Below, piece after piece: positions 8,196 to 18,302 of a DNA stretch of 22,500 bases (positions are counted from its first letter, which is position 1; each line of letters opens with the position of its first letter). The notes beneath the pieces were generated by a model. The model was not told the origin of the DNA. It worked only from the letters and a program-made list of their open reading frames with translations, and did no database searches. The stretch is from Prorocentrum cordatum (Eukaryota; Sar; Dinophyceae; Prorocentrales; Prorocentraceae): the NCBI GenBank assembly GCA_963575745.1, contig CAUYUJ010008058.1:65001-87500 (forward strand), written 5' to 3'. The translations under genes were made by a program, and so were the position numbers.

Positions 8196-8488
8196 GATAC
8201 GCAACTGTAGCAGCCAGATCCGGCAGTCACCTCAGACTCTTGGTCAAGCTCCGACCTCGACTCCATAATTCAGTGCAAGACCCGGGTGCGGGACGTTGCG
8301 CAGCTGGGCTCCTGGACATACCGGTGCCTCGGCGCCCGTTTCCAGGCGCCTTTCGGCCTCCGCCCACCCTGGGAACGGCTACCAACAATCGGGCTACATC
8401 TACTTCGGGATCTACTTGTCCGACTTGTGCCCCTACCTGTCCTACTACTCGTGAGCCCCCGCATCGCCTTTGCCCTCCGTTGCCCCCT
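8196..8488. other. Unclassified sequence after the minisatellite
   Basis: No repeat unit or recognised gene. One plus frame from about 8280 reads with mixed composition (TRVRDVAQLGSWTYRC near its start). It has no homologue that I know and no second copy to test, so I leave it unnamed. Confidence 0.3.
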
Positions 8489-8541
8489 CTTCTTCCTCCT
8501 CCTCCTCCTCCTCCTCCTCCTCCTCCTCCTCCTCCTCCTCG
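8489..8541 (+). repeat. (TCC)n microsatellite
   Basis: An uninterrupted polypyrimidine run of TCC/CTC units. It codes for Ser, Leu or Pro homopolymers depending on phase. Confidence 0.95.
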
Positions 8542-8954
8542 GGTCGCCTACGGCCCCGGGGGAAACCGTGCAGGCCGGGAGACTGGTGCAGGGGGGGTAT
8601 TCGTTACTTTTCTTTGTACTCGGCTTTTGGTGTGTGGCGGCATCCGCGTTTTGAAGCCTGCTCTTGTGGCTTGCGGCCCGCCCCAGAAGAATGTCGGACT
8701 CTAAGTTTTCGTGTTAGTGCACGTCGTTTACCAGATTATCTTGGCAGCCGGAGTGTGGGTCACTACAGGCATACACCATTTTCTGGCCATTTGCTGCTCG
8801 GGAAAACACGTTTCACCCAGTATCGCACGTGGCCGACACGATTTGTTGTCCGCTGGGTTGTTCTGGCCGGACCTCGGGGTCCACCTCACGGGCACGGTGA
8901 GGATGCCATTGGTCTGCTGCGTGGGTTGGCGTCTTCTTGGTTGTGGTTGGAAAG
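8542..8954. other. Unclassified, less biased sequence
   Basis: This is one of the few stretches of ordinary complexity in the first half of the window. Two plus frames are open through it, with no motif that I recognise and no signal peptide or repeat. The motif GTGTGGCGGCATCC near 8631 also occurs near 4769. It ends directly at the second R2 copy. Confidence 0.35.
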
Positions 8955-9336
8955 AAAAAGACACCCCGGAGGCCCCAAGAAACCTCCAAGAGCTCCCGAA
9001 AAACCACCCAAGCGGTCCCCAAGGGGACGCCAGGAAGCTCCAACAGGCTCCCAAGAGCTTTCTCCCCAGACGCCTTCAGGTACTCTGGCCGATCCCGAAG
9101 CTTCTGGACAATTCTCGGTTTCCTGAGGCCCTCAACGGGCCCTGGGACCGTCAAACATTTTGGGCGAAACACCAGGCCCATGGAAGCCGTTGGGACCTCG
9201 GGGTTGCTCAAGGGACCCCGCATTGAAAAAATCACGGTATCGGATCTGTGGATCAGGATGACAAGACGGTCCCGTGGAAGGCGTCCAGATTTCTGGGAGT
9301 TGACGTGTAGCAAGGCACACACGGCGTCGGAAGACC
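8955..9336 (+). repeat. Dispersed repeat R2, copy 2
   Basis: This is a direct copy of 3602-3980, ending ACACACGGCGTCGGA. It lies in the same orientation about 5.35 kb downstream, so the two copies flank the satellite and minisatellite region. It has a short insertion (CGGGCCCTGG) near 9135 relative to copy 1. Confidence 0.85.
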
Positions 9337-9525
9337 GTCGCGGACCAATCCATCGAGGATCGGGGTTCGAGGAAGTTTTTGATTGCTTTCAGCCTCCATG
9401 GGCCGTCCCTGGGCTTGTGGATCCCCAGAAACGGTTCTGGGGAAGAAAACGGCACCGAACAGACCCTGGAAGGGGCCCAGGGACGCATTCGGAGCAGATT
9501 TCTATGTGTGGCCGCCGAGATCGTC
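9337..9525. other. Unclassified spacer
   Basis: Mixed sequence with no recognised motif. It becomes GTC-rich at its end. Confidence 0.35.
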
Positions 9526-9899
9526 GTCGGCGTCGGCGTCGTCTTCGTCGGTGCGTCGGGACCCCGGGCGGGGACCGCGGCCACATCCTGCCGCCCTGAC
9601 TCGGCCCACGCGGGGGCAGGAGCAAGAGGAGGAGGAGAAGGAGGAGGAGGATGGAGAGGCGGAGATGGAGGTGGAGGCGGAGAGGAGGGACAGAGGATGG
9701 AAGAAGAGGAGGACGAGGAGGAGGAGGAGGAGGACAGCTCCGGACCGAGTCAATGTGTGGACGTCGTCGTCGTCGTCGACGTCGTCGTCGTCGTGGTGGC
9801 GGTCGTCGTCGTCGTCGTGATCGTCGTCGTCGTCTTCGTCGTCGTCGCCTTCGTCGTCACTCGTCGCCGCCCCTGTCGTCGTCGTCGTCGTCGTCGATG
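9526..9899 (+). repeat. (GTC)n / (GGA)n microsatellite cluster
   Basis: Sub-blocks are GTC-rich at 9526-9560, GGA/GAG-rich at 9612-9735, and a (GTC)n array with GGC/GTG/CTT variants at 9758-9899. The plus strand is open as Arg, Val or Ser runs, which is a product of the repeat. Confidence 0.9.
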
Positions 9900-9947
9900 A
9901 TCACATGAGCGAAAACGAGAGCAGCAAGACGTGGCGCAGCCGTGAAT

Positions 9948-9983
9948 AGAACCTAAGCGCGCGAAGCGCGCGCGCGTGGTTCT
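9948..9983. other. GC-rich hairpin
   Basis: AGAACC (9948-9953) pairs with GGTTCT (9978-9983). Inside, GCGCGCG and a longer alternating GC run pair around an AA/AAG loop. The alternating purine-pyrimidine GC stem could also adopt Z-form. It is followed immediately by the (AT)n tract, with no T-run suggesting a terminator. Confidence 0.5.
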
Positions 9984-9984
9984 A

Positions 9985-10048
9985 GTATATATGTAATTAC
10001 GTATATATATATATATATATATGTTTATGTATATATATATATATATAA
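9985..10048 (+). repeat. (AT)n microsatellite
   Basis: TA/AT dinucleotide runs with short interruptions (GTAATTACG, GTTTATG). They precede family-F copy C by about 25 bases. Confidence 0.9.
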
Positions 10049-10071
10049 CAATCAACATCACAAATGAGAGT

Positions 10072-10640
10072 GTAACGGCTCCCGCCTGATACTTCCTCGC
10101 AATTCATGTCAAAATCGCGCTTCCGCGCAGGACTTCCTCACAATTTGCGCAGGAATCGTGTTCTCGCGTGGGAACTCCTTGCAATTTATTCAGACGCCGC
10201 GTCCTCGACACTCAGGAACAACGTTCTCGCTTTGGGTTTTCACGCGATTTACTGGAGATCGGGCTGTCGCTGGAGATTTCCTCGCGATACATGCAGGACT
10301 CACGCTTCAGCAACCCGCCTGTTCGACCTGGCCGCCTGGGCCCTCCTTCCCGACCCGCCGTCTGTAGGGTCTGCCCGCACGATCTGCCCGTCTGGTTTTG
10401 CCGCGCGCTTTCTCCTCGTAGCCGTCCTCCTGCTAATTTCCCTCGTGCTCCATCCTGTCCCTCCCTCTTCAATCTGTCCTCTTCTTGCGTTGTTTTAGGG
10501 GCTGCGCTATATGCGCGTGGCAGGTGAGGAAGATATGCCCCCGACGGGTGCGATCGAAGGCGTCGGTACCGAGGGCTTGGGATATACGTGTTGAGTGACA
10601 CGCGAGCAGGTCGGGGCGAACAGTCGTAAACTTTTGGTTT
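10072..10640 (+). repeat. Family-F repeat, copy C (5'-truncated)
   Basis: This copy starts at the internal landmark ACGGCTCCCGCCTGATACTT, without the TTGATCC head and the GGGCTCGC block. It then contains the ~40-bp tandem section (CGCGCTTCCGCGCAGGACTT, TTTATTCAGACGCCGCGTC), CACGCTTCAGCAACCCGCC, the GACCTGGCCGCCTGGGCCC block, the pyrimidine tract ending GTTGTTTTAG, GTGGCAGGTGAGGAAG, GCGATCGAAGGCG, and CGCGAGCAGGTCGGGGCGAA with AGTCGT after it. It has no (TTG)n tail. Confidence 0.85.
10499..10523 (+). other. Micro-exon-like 25-nt segment, copy C
   Basis: A long pyrimidine-rich stretch (about 10430-10496) ends TTTTAG. The 25-nt segment runs from GGGCTGC to GTGGCAG and is followed by GTGAGGAAG. 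Acceptor and donor both look intact. Confidence 0.4.
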
Positions 10641-10734
10641 TCGGCTGCTTGGGCCTGACCAGAGAAACAGAGTTTGCCCCCAGAGGACACGCTCAAATCT
10701 AGAGAAGAAATTATGTTGGCCCCTTCCTTCCTTC
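10641..10734. other. Spacer between family-F copies C and D
   Basis: Short non-repetitive sequence ending in a (TTCC)n run near 10722-10738. It replaces the (TTG)n tail found between other neighbouring copies. Confidence 0.4.
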
Positions 10735-11430
10735 CTTCCGGTCACCATTGTCTCCTGGGTCTCGCACCCTTCTTTTATCAAGGGGGATTGAGGTGTCATC
10801 ACGCAGTGTATTTTCCCCCGCCAATTTACAACAACAGCGGCTCCCGCATGATATATTTTTCACAATGTATTCCAAAGTCGCGCTCTCCCGCGGGACTTTC
10901 TTCACAATTTATGTACGAATCGTGTTCTCGCGTGGGTTGTCCTCGCAACTGGTTCAGGCGCCGCGCCCTCGACAGACAGGATTTGTCGCTGTGGACTTTT
11001 TTACGATTTATTCGGGAATCGCGCTACCGCTCGAGACCTCGCGATTCACGCAGGCCCCGCGTTTCAACAACCCCCCTGTTCGACCTGGCCGCTAGGGCCC
11101 GCCTTCCCGACCCGCCCGTTAGGGTCTACCCGCACGATTTGCCGGTCTGGTTCTGCAGCGTGTTTTATGATCATATTCCCCTCATGCTATTCTCTCTCGC
11201 GTGCTCCATCCTGCCTGCCCCCTCCCCCTTCCACCCGTCCTCTTCTCCCCTGCTTTAGGGGCTGCGCCAAATGCGCGTGGCAGGTAAGGAAAATGTACCC
11301 CCAAGGGGGTACGATCGAAGACGACGAGGGCGGGTACCGAAACTTTGGGGTGTACGTGTTGAATGGCACGCGAGCAGACTGATTTAACAGTCTTGAAATG
11401 TTGTTGTTCTTATGTATTGTTGTTGTTTTC
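10735..11430 (+). repeat. Family-F repeat, copy D
   Basis: A nearly complete copy. It has a diverged head (CCGGTCACCATTGT), GGGTCTCGCACCCTTC, TTACAACAACAGCGGCTCCC, the tandem section to about 11050, a shorter CGCGTTTCAACAACCC block, a pyrimidine tract, the 25-nt segment, GTACGATCGAAGACGACGAG, CACGCGAGCAGACTG and a (TTG)n tail at about 11400-11428. It is followed about 15 bases later by the head of copy E, so D and E are in tandem. Confidence 0.88.
11259..11283 (+). other. Micro-exon-like 25-nt segment, copy D
   Basis: The pyrimidine tract CCTCTTCTCCCCTGCTTTAG precedes the segment, and GTAAGGAAAAT follows its terminal CAG. This is the best-matched acceptor and donor pair in the window. Confidence 0.4.
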
Positions 11431-11439
11431 CCATGTCTA

Positions 11440-12146
11440 AAGCATAGTTGATCCCCACCATCCGGTAACCATTGTATTTTTCGCATGAAGTGCTCCTTTT
11501 AGGGCTCGCGCGACAAGTCACTTTGGGGTCACCTAACTGTGCCCCTGGCCCCCGGTTTACAGCAACAGCGGTTTCCGCCTGATGCGTCCTCACAATGTAT
11601 TCCCAAATCGCGCTCTCGCGCGGGATTTCCTCACAGTTTATACAGGAATCGCTCTCTCGCGTGGGACTTCCTCGCAATTTATTCAGACGCCGCGTCCTCG
11701 ACAGTCAGGGGTTCTCGCTGTGGAATTTCCACGATTGATTTGGGAATCGCGCTATCGCTGGAGACTTCGTTTGAGACTTTCTCGCGATTCATGCGGGACG
11801 CACGCTTCAGCGACCCGCCTGCTCGATCGGGCCGCCTGGGCCCGCCTCCCCGACCCGCCCATTAGGTTCTACCCGCCCGATCTGCCCGTCTGGTTCTGCC
11901 ACGTGCTTTTTGACCCTAGCCCCCTCCTGCTACTGTCTCTCGTGCTCCACACTCCTCCCTCCCCCTGTCCCTTCATTTCATCCGTCCTGTCTTCCCCTGC
12001 CTAAGGGGCTGCACGAAATACACGTGGAAGGTAAGACAGGTATACCCGTCATGGGGGTGTGATCGAAGACGAAGAGGCGGGTATCGACTGTTTGGGACAT
12101 ATGTGTTGGATGACACGTGGGCAGATACGAGCGAACAGAAGTAACC
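11440..12146 (+). repeat. Family-F repeat, copy E
   Basis: A full-length copy. The head is TAGTTGATCCCCACCATCC then GGTAACCATTG. It continues with AGGGCTCGCGCGAC, CCCCCGGTTTACAGCAACAG, the tandem section to about 11790, CACGCTTCAGCGACCCGCCT, the CGGGCCGCCTGGGCCCGCC block, a pyrimidine tract with CTCGTGCTCCACAC, the 25-nt segment, TGATCGAAGACGAAGAGG and GGGCAGATACGAGCGAACAG. The (TTG)n tail then expands into the 1.27-kb array that follows. Confidence 0.9.
12006..12030 (+). other. Micro-exon-like 25-nt segment, copy E
   Basis: The pyrimidine tract ends CTTCCCCTGCCTAAG. The 25-nt segment starts GGGCTGC and ends CGTGGAAG, followed by GTAAGACAG. The terminal trinucleotide is AAG instead of CAG, which is still compatible with a donor. 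Confidence 0.38.
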
Positions 12147-13415
<1,269 letters not shown>

Positions 13416-13885
13416 CTCTCACTCTTGAAGAACAATTATTGTTGATCCCCACCACCGGTGCACATTGTTTTTTTTGAATTGGAATGCCCCCCACGGGGCT
13501 CGCACCTTGCTTTTTGTTAAGGAAAATCTTCCTCCTCAAACTGGGCCCCTGGCCCCCGGGTTACAACAACAACGGCTCTCGCCTGAGACTTCCTCACAAT
13601 TTAGCCAGGACCCCCGCTCCCGCCCGAGACTTCCTCGCAGTTTATTGAAGAATCGCGCTCTCGCTTGGGACTTCCTCACGATTTATTCAGGAATCGCTCC
13701 TCTTGCGCTCTGGAGTCGCGCTCTCGCTGGAGACTTGCTTGAAATTTGCTGAAGAATAGCGCCCTTGCGTTGGAATTTCTTGCAATTTACTTCAGCGCCG
13801 CGCTCCCGACACCCAGGCACCCAGGAGTCGCGCTCTCGCTTAGGACTCCTTCACAGATTACCTAGGAATCGGGATCTCGCTGCCC

Positions 13886-14460
13886 TTCGTGGCCCCGTTG
13901 CAGCCCTTCGTGGCCCCCTCGCTTTGTTTCGTGGCCCCGTTGCAGCCCTTCGTGGCTCCCTCGCTTTGTTTCGTGGCCCCGTTGCAGCCCTTCGTGGCCC
14001 CCTCGCTTTGTTTCGTGGCCCCATATCTGTATGCCCTTCGTGGCCCCCGCTCGTTCGCGCCCGTGGTGGCCCCATATGCATGCCCTTCGTGGCCCCGCTG
14101 TCGCCCTTCGTGGCCCCCTCGCTGCCCTTCGTGTCCCCGTTGCTGCCCTCAGTGGCCCCGTCCTTACCCTCCGCGGCCCAACATACGTATGCCCTTCGTG
14201 GCCCCCGCTCGTTCGCGCCCGTTGTGGCCCCATGTGCATGCCCTTCGTGGCCCCGCTGTCGCCGTTTGTGGCCCCCTCATTGTCCTACGTGGCCCAGGTG
14301 CTACCCTCAGTGGCCCCATCGTTGCCTTCTGTGGCCCCGCATTATCTGCCCTTCGTGGCCCACGCTCGTTCGCGCTCTTCGTGGCCCCATACGCATTCCC
14401 TTCGTGTCCCCGCTGTCGCCCTTCGTGGCCTACTTCGTGTCCTTCGTGGCTCTGCTGTCG
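13886..14460 (+). repeat. CTTCGTGGCCCC minisatellite with 42-bp and ~158-bp periods
   Basis: CCCTTCGTGGCCCC recurs throughout. At 13891, 13933 and 13975 a 42-bp unit (GGCCCCGTTGCAGCCCTTCG ... TTTGTTTCGT) repeats three times. A larger unit containing GCTCGTTCGCGC starts at about 14031, 14189 and 14346, giving spacings near 158. Several frames are open (one as FVAPLQPFVAPSLC heptad pairs), again because no unit contains a stop. Confidence 0.9.
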
Positions 14461-14483
14461 TTCTCTCTCGCTCTCGCTTTCGC

Positions 14484-14520
14484 TCGTCGTCGTCGCCGTC
14501 GCCGTCGTTGCCGTCGTCGT

Positions 14521-14554
<34 letters not shown>

Positions 14555-14556
14555 GG
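14484..14556 (+). repeat. (GTC)n microsatellite
   Basis: GTC/GCC triplets inside copy F, similar to 9758-9899. Confidence 0.9.
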
Positions 14557-14589
14557 TCGGTCCCCTGTCCGTCCCTCTTGGGGTCGGGT

Positions 14590-14675
14590 CGACGGTCCGC
14601 GGCCGCCCCGCCGATCAGCGCTGCCGCTGGCCAGGCCGACGGTCCGCGGCCGCCCCGCCGCTTGCCGGGGCCCGG
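14590..14675 (+). repeat. Short GC-rich tandem duplicate
   Basis: GACGGTCCGCGGCCGCCCCG occurs at about 14590 and again at about 14638, a direct duplication with ~48-bp spacing. Confidence 0.75.
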
Positions 14676-14856
14676 CCTGCAGGGAAGAAAGGTATACCCC
14701 CCGAAAGGGGTTCGATCGAAGACGAAAAGGGCGGGTATCGAGGGTTTGGGAAATTCACGTTATTCGACACTCGAGCAGATAAGGGCGAACAGTCTTAAAA
14801 TGATTGTCGTTGTTGTTGTTGTTGCTGCTGTTGTTTGTGATGCTTGGATGACGAGA

Positions 14857-14857
14857 G

Positions 14858-14892
<35 letters not shown>

Positions 14893-14966
14893 GGAGGAGG
14901 AGGAGGAGGACCATGAGAGTCATCAGGAGGAGGGGGAGGTCCAGGAGGCGGAGACGGAGGAGGAGG

Positions 14967-15008
<42 letters not shown>

Positions 15009-15009
15009 C

Positions 15010-15064
<55 letters not shown>

Positions 15065-15120
15065 GATGACGATGAGCAGGAGGAGGAGGAAGAGGAGGAG
15101 GAGGAGGAGAAGGAAGAGGA
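14857..15120 (+). repeat. (GGA)n-(GAT)n-(GGA)n microsatellite
   Basis: GGA/AGG-rich at 14857-14965, (GAT)n at 14968-15076 with GCT, GGT and GAC interruptions, then GGA/AGA-rich to about 15120. It echoes the (GAT)n plus GGA arrangement at 550-770. Confidence 0.93.
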
Positions 15121-15947
15121 ACGCCCCCTCTTCCTCCTGCCCCTCCTCCTCTGCCCTGTGCCCTCCCCCTCCCCGAGCAGCCCAACGTCTGCTGTCCCTC
15201 TCCGCCCGTTACAGAGGTCCATCAACGAGCGTACGGCGGGCCCGAGGGAGCTTCGCGCGTACCCGGAGACCATGCAGCAGCAGCATGGGTGGCTCCTGGC
15301 CACCACCCTGGGCGCTGGGAAGCGCGTGGGCGAGGTGCCCCCCCTTCCCCACAAGGGTTTTTCGGACGTTCTCGGATGTTCTCGTCGGTTCTCAGAGTGT
15401 CCTCTGGCCTCGGGATGCGTTCCAGCTGCAGTGGCTAGCCGAGAGCGTTCTGGGCGTGCCTGGATGGCGCTGAAGGTCTGCCAGAGGCCCGATTGATAGC
15501 CTGAAAGCCCAGATATCCAGCGATGTTTTTTTGTTGTTCTTGCCGTCTTTAGTGATAATATCATACCGCCGGATGTCTGCTTGCTAGGTCTGAGCGGCCA
15601 CCACGACTCCGCACTCCGTCCGAGGCTTTGGCGATGCGGCCCCAGAGATTTTTGATAGGTGGACTGGAGTTTCGTGGAGTGGTCCCTCCCGCCAGCTTCG
15701 GCGCATCCACGATCCCTGCGCCGGTCGGGACCACGCTGGTCCCCCTCTCGTGCCCCCATCGCCTCATGAACGAGCACAACGGAAGGGTTTTGGCCATTCG
15801 GCCTCCAGGGGCCCCTGCTGGGCCCCAGGTCCGTCAAGAAATGGCTTGGACGAGGAGCCATTCCTGGCCTCGTCAGCCCAAGAGGCCGGATCAGGTCAGC
15901 GCAACCCACCCCTGGGGGCCAGGAGCGCCGTCAGAACTCGTCCTTGA
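15121..15947. other. Unclassified sequence between microsatellite and LINE
   Basis: This is mixed-complexity GC-rich sequence with no repeat that I can place. Plus-strand frames at 15140-15496 and 15628-16101 are open, but show no motif and no conservation test is possible. It may contain the LINE 5' untranslated or ORF1-equivalent region, since the endonuclease begins soon after, but I cannot see the element boundary. Confidence 0.35.
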
Positions 15948-16245
15948 ATGCCTTGTCGGAGGAGCCGGCTCTTCCTTTGTCTCCCCGTCTTCCAGCGCCG
16001 CCTCCTTCTACGGCTCCTCCTGCCAAGTTCCCGCTCGTCTTGCCAAGAACCCATCGCTCCCTGCCTGGATACTTCTCGCTCAACGGCTGGCCCATCGTTG
16101 AGGTCTCTGCTGGCGACTCCGCGGCCCCTGCTGGCATTTTTCCCCATGATCGAGCACAGCTCGGAGAAGAACTCGCAGCCGCCTTCGCGGAACCAATGGC
16201 TTCAGCGCAGTGGCTTTAGCAGTCGATGGTCGCCATGGTTCGCCA

Positions 16246-17119
16246 AAGCATCCAAAGAGGGTCTCAACTTCGTCTCCTGGACCTTGCAAGCTCTGTTTGG
16301 TCGGCCTGCTTCCAGCAGGTCTAACAAGAGGACTGCTCTCACTTCATCCATGCGCCAGAGGGCTGCCATCGCGATCCAAAGCCCACTGCAACACCTCCGG
16401 CCTTCAGCTTTTTGTTGAATCTACCCGGCATCACTACAAGTCCTGCCTCTCGGCGTTTGACGGCGACTCGGAAACTACTGGTGGTGTTGGATTTCTACTA
16501 CCGTTCGACGAGCACGAGTCCCGCTTCCACGAGCAGCACTGTCCCCAATCGAGAACGTTTCCTGTTGTGTACTAGGTCGCATTGCCGAGCTTCGCGTTCA
16601 GGACGCCATCCGAGTGTTCGAGACATCGATCGTCAACGTGCACAACCGCGAGCTTCTATCAGAGGAGAAAACGAATTTCAGTGCAGCGCGGCATGCTGCT
16701 CAGGCTCACGTCCCTCCCGAATGCCCACGCATTTCCCATCATCCGCAACTTCAACACGCCCGACGCCTCGCTTAATATTGTTATACTACCTTACCTGTTG
16801 GCACCATCGGCGCGGCAGTTACTTCACGCTCGTCCACCCACCGCTGCTCTCCCAATGTGACGGGATCCATTACCGACAGGTGCTTCATCTCTTTGCCGAC
16901 TTCTTCAACATTCTCGCACTTCGAGTCGCTGCTCACCGTCGATAGACGCCCGCTAAAAAAACAGGTGAGCCCGCCAGCGACCATGACATACTTCATTTAC
17001 GTTTGCGTTCGCAAGCTCCGAAACCACCTTTGGAACGAGGCGTCCGTTTCCTCAAATTCGACCCACCACATAGCAAGCTTTCCTGTCAACGCTTCCCCAA
17101 CGATATCGACCCCTTCTAG
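16246..17119 (+). pseudogene. LINE endonuclease (exonuclease-endonuclease-phosphatase fold), frameshifted
   Basis: Fragments in order are: NFVSWTLQALFGRP at 16266-16307, equivalent to the N-terminal SWN(V/L)QGL strand, with T where the metal-binding Asn is expected; TGGVGFLL at 16477-16500, the TGGV strand in another frame; SIVNVHNRELL at 16626-16658; IIRNFN at 16738-16755, equivalent to GDFN with the Gly-Asp lost; SITDRCFISLP at 16866-16898, equivalent to S-R-I-D-R-x-x-x-S-L-P; and ASDH at 16973-16984, the catalytic SDH. A stop separates some fragments (for example at 16572-16574). The order and spacing fit an APE-type LINE endonuclease of about 230-280 residues. The lost catalytic Asp of GDFN and at least three frame changes make it inactive. 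Confidence 0.75.
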
Positions 17120-17179
17120 ATGGATCTTGTTTCGATGTGGATATCAATGCAGCGTACCGTGGCCTGAACGGCGCAGAAA

Positions 17180-17799
17180 TATCGCGACGCTACCATCAAG
17201 GTCCGCCCATTAGAACTGAACGGCCCCGACTCCGTCTTTCTCAACGAAGCGAGAGCCATGACCCGCAGTGGCATCGCCAGAGCGGTACCGAACAAATACT
17301 GTCTCCTTGCTCGCATGTTTGCTTCTAGCACCTCTGATGACACCAAGTGCTTGCACATCGCGTGCTACTCCATCAGCATTATCGAACCGAACGCCGTCGC
17401 ATCCGTCGTTGACACGGCCTACGCTGCGGTCAGTGATTAAAGACGACATCCAGCCGCTGGCAGAGCACGGGCAGCCTGCCAGGATAACAGGTGGCAGCTT
17501 GTCGACATGTGGCGGCGACGTGCTCGTCGTGATAGATGGAAGGGCGAGCTATAGGAGCCCTTCGCCAAACAAGTCATCGTTGCTGGCGTCCGCTTCGCGA
17601 CTGGCGGTCAGCGAAGCGCGGTCGCCGACCCGATGGCCATGCGTGGCGCGCTTCAATTTCACTGGGGCATAGCATTCGCCGCCGAGCCCGTTGACAGCGA
17701 GGCGGTGCGTCGCTGCCTCGACAGCATTCTCGCCTCGCTCGCCCACTTCCACGGGGTCTTCCTCTCCCAGGACCGCGAGACCTTCGAGGCGCAGCCCGG
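17180..17799 (+). pseudogene. LINE linker between endonuclease and reverse transcriptase
   Basis: One frame runs through two stops (about 17438-17440 and 17552-17554) and reads LNEARAMTRSGIARAVPNKY near 17238-17297, then an EPNAVASVVDTAYAAV stretch, DMWRRRARRDRWKG, AKQVIVAGVRFATGG near 17567 and HWGIAFAAEPVDSEAV near 17657. The pattern (RAV...A..., a helical basic segment, then a FW..V/A.....PVD segment shortly before SAPGPDG) is the usual spacer of LINEs of this kind. It is helical and basic, with no known enzymatic role. Confidence 0.6.
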
Positions 17800-18106
17800 A
17801 AGACAGTCGACTCTGCGCCTGGGCCCGACGGCCTGCCCCGCCGCGCCCTCGTCAACTCCCCGGACAGCTTCGGCGCGATCGCGGAACTCGCGCGCTCCAT
17901 CGACAATGGCGGCCCCGCCCCGTTCGACTTGGAATGTTCGCAGATGGCCATGCCCCCCCAAAGGCAGCGATCCGCCTGACAAGTTCGAGCGCGCCCGCGC
18001 GCCCGAATGCGTCGGGCGTCTGGCAGTGGGCTCAGGCGTCGAGCCCATCGCAGACCAGCCATTTCTGGGGGGGCGCGGGTCTGGGGGGCCGGGGGCGCCC
18101 TCCTAG
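17800..18106 (+). pseudogene. LINE reverse transcriptase, N-terminal motifs
   Basis: SAPGPDGLP at 17812-17838 is the hallmark motif that opens non-LTR reverse transcriptases. It is followed after about 40 codons by PPKGSD at 17954-17971 (in another frame, after a run of seven C that probably caused the slip) and RAPE near 17994, matching the usual F-I/P-PKG....RAP..RP order. The frame ends at a stop at 18104-18106 in GGG-rich sequence, and the next motif lies 2 kb away. Confidence 0.75.
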
Positions 18107-18302
18107 ATGATATACTTCTTTTATATAATTTCAAGCAGTTGCACCTGGGACTTCGCACTGTTGTGATGCTGTAGGGCAGCGGCGACGGCCGTGGAACAAA
18201 CCCTGAAGGTGGCGCGAAACCCCTCGCTGGACAGGGCCGGAGATTCCGCTCGACCCGGCGCTGGGATGGCCGTCTCAAGCTATCGCCGCATTTACGACAG
18301 CT

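Larger units (their letters stand above)
13428..14835 (+). repeat. Family-F repeat, copy F, expanded by an internal minisatellite
   Basis: The head (ACAATTATTGTTGATCCCC, then CACCGGTGCAC) is followed by GGGGCTCGCACCTTGC, GGCCCCCGGGTTACAAC and an extended tandem section at 13570-13880 with more GCGCTCTCGCTTGGGACTT units than other copies. The expected CAGCAACCC and pyrimidine blocks are replaced by the 42-bp/158-bp minisatellite and a (GTC)n tract. The usual 3' end resumes at about 14690 with GGTTCGATCGAAGACG, CTCGAGCAGATAAGGGCGAA and a (TTG)n tail. The donor-like site is altered to CAGGGAAG. Confidence 0.85.

Noticed and set aside
8275-8460. Possible third, diverged copy of the 61-codon frame (shares TYRC and a nearby FQ)
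   Set aside because: Similarity is limited to a few residues and does not extend into the LYDAMTQWVREG core.
13886-14460. CRISPR-like regularly spaced repeats
   Set aside because: Units are contiguous minisatellite copies with related spacers and hierarchical periods. There are no unique spacers or cas genes, and the context is eukaryotic.
14700-14730. tRNA-like B box (GGTTCGATCGA) suggesting that family F is a tRNA-derived SINE
   Set aside because: Only copy F has GGTTCGA; the others read GGTACGATCGA or GTATGATCGA. There is no A box at the right distance, and the motif lies near the 3' end rather than the 5' end.
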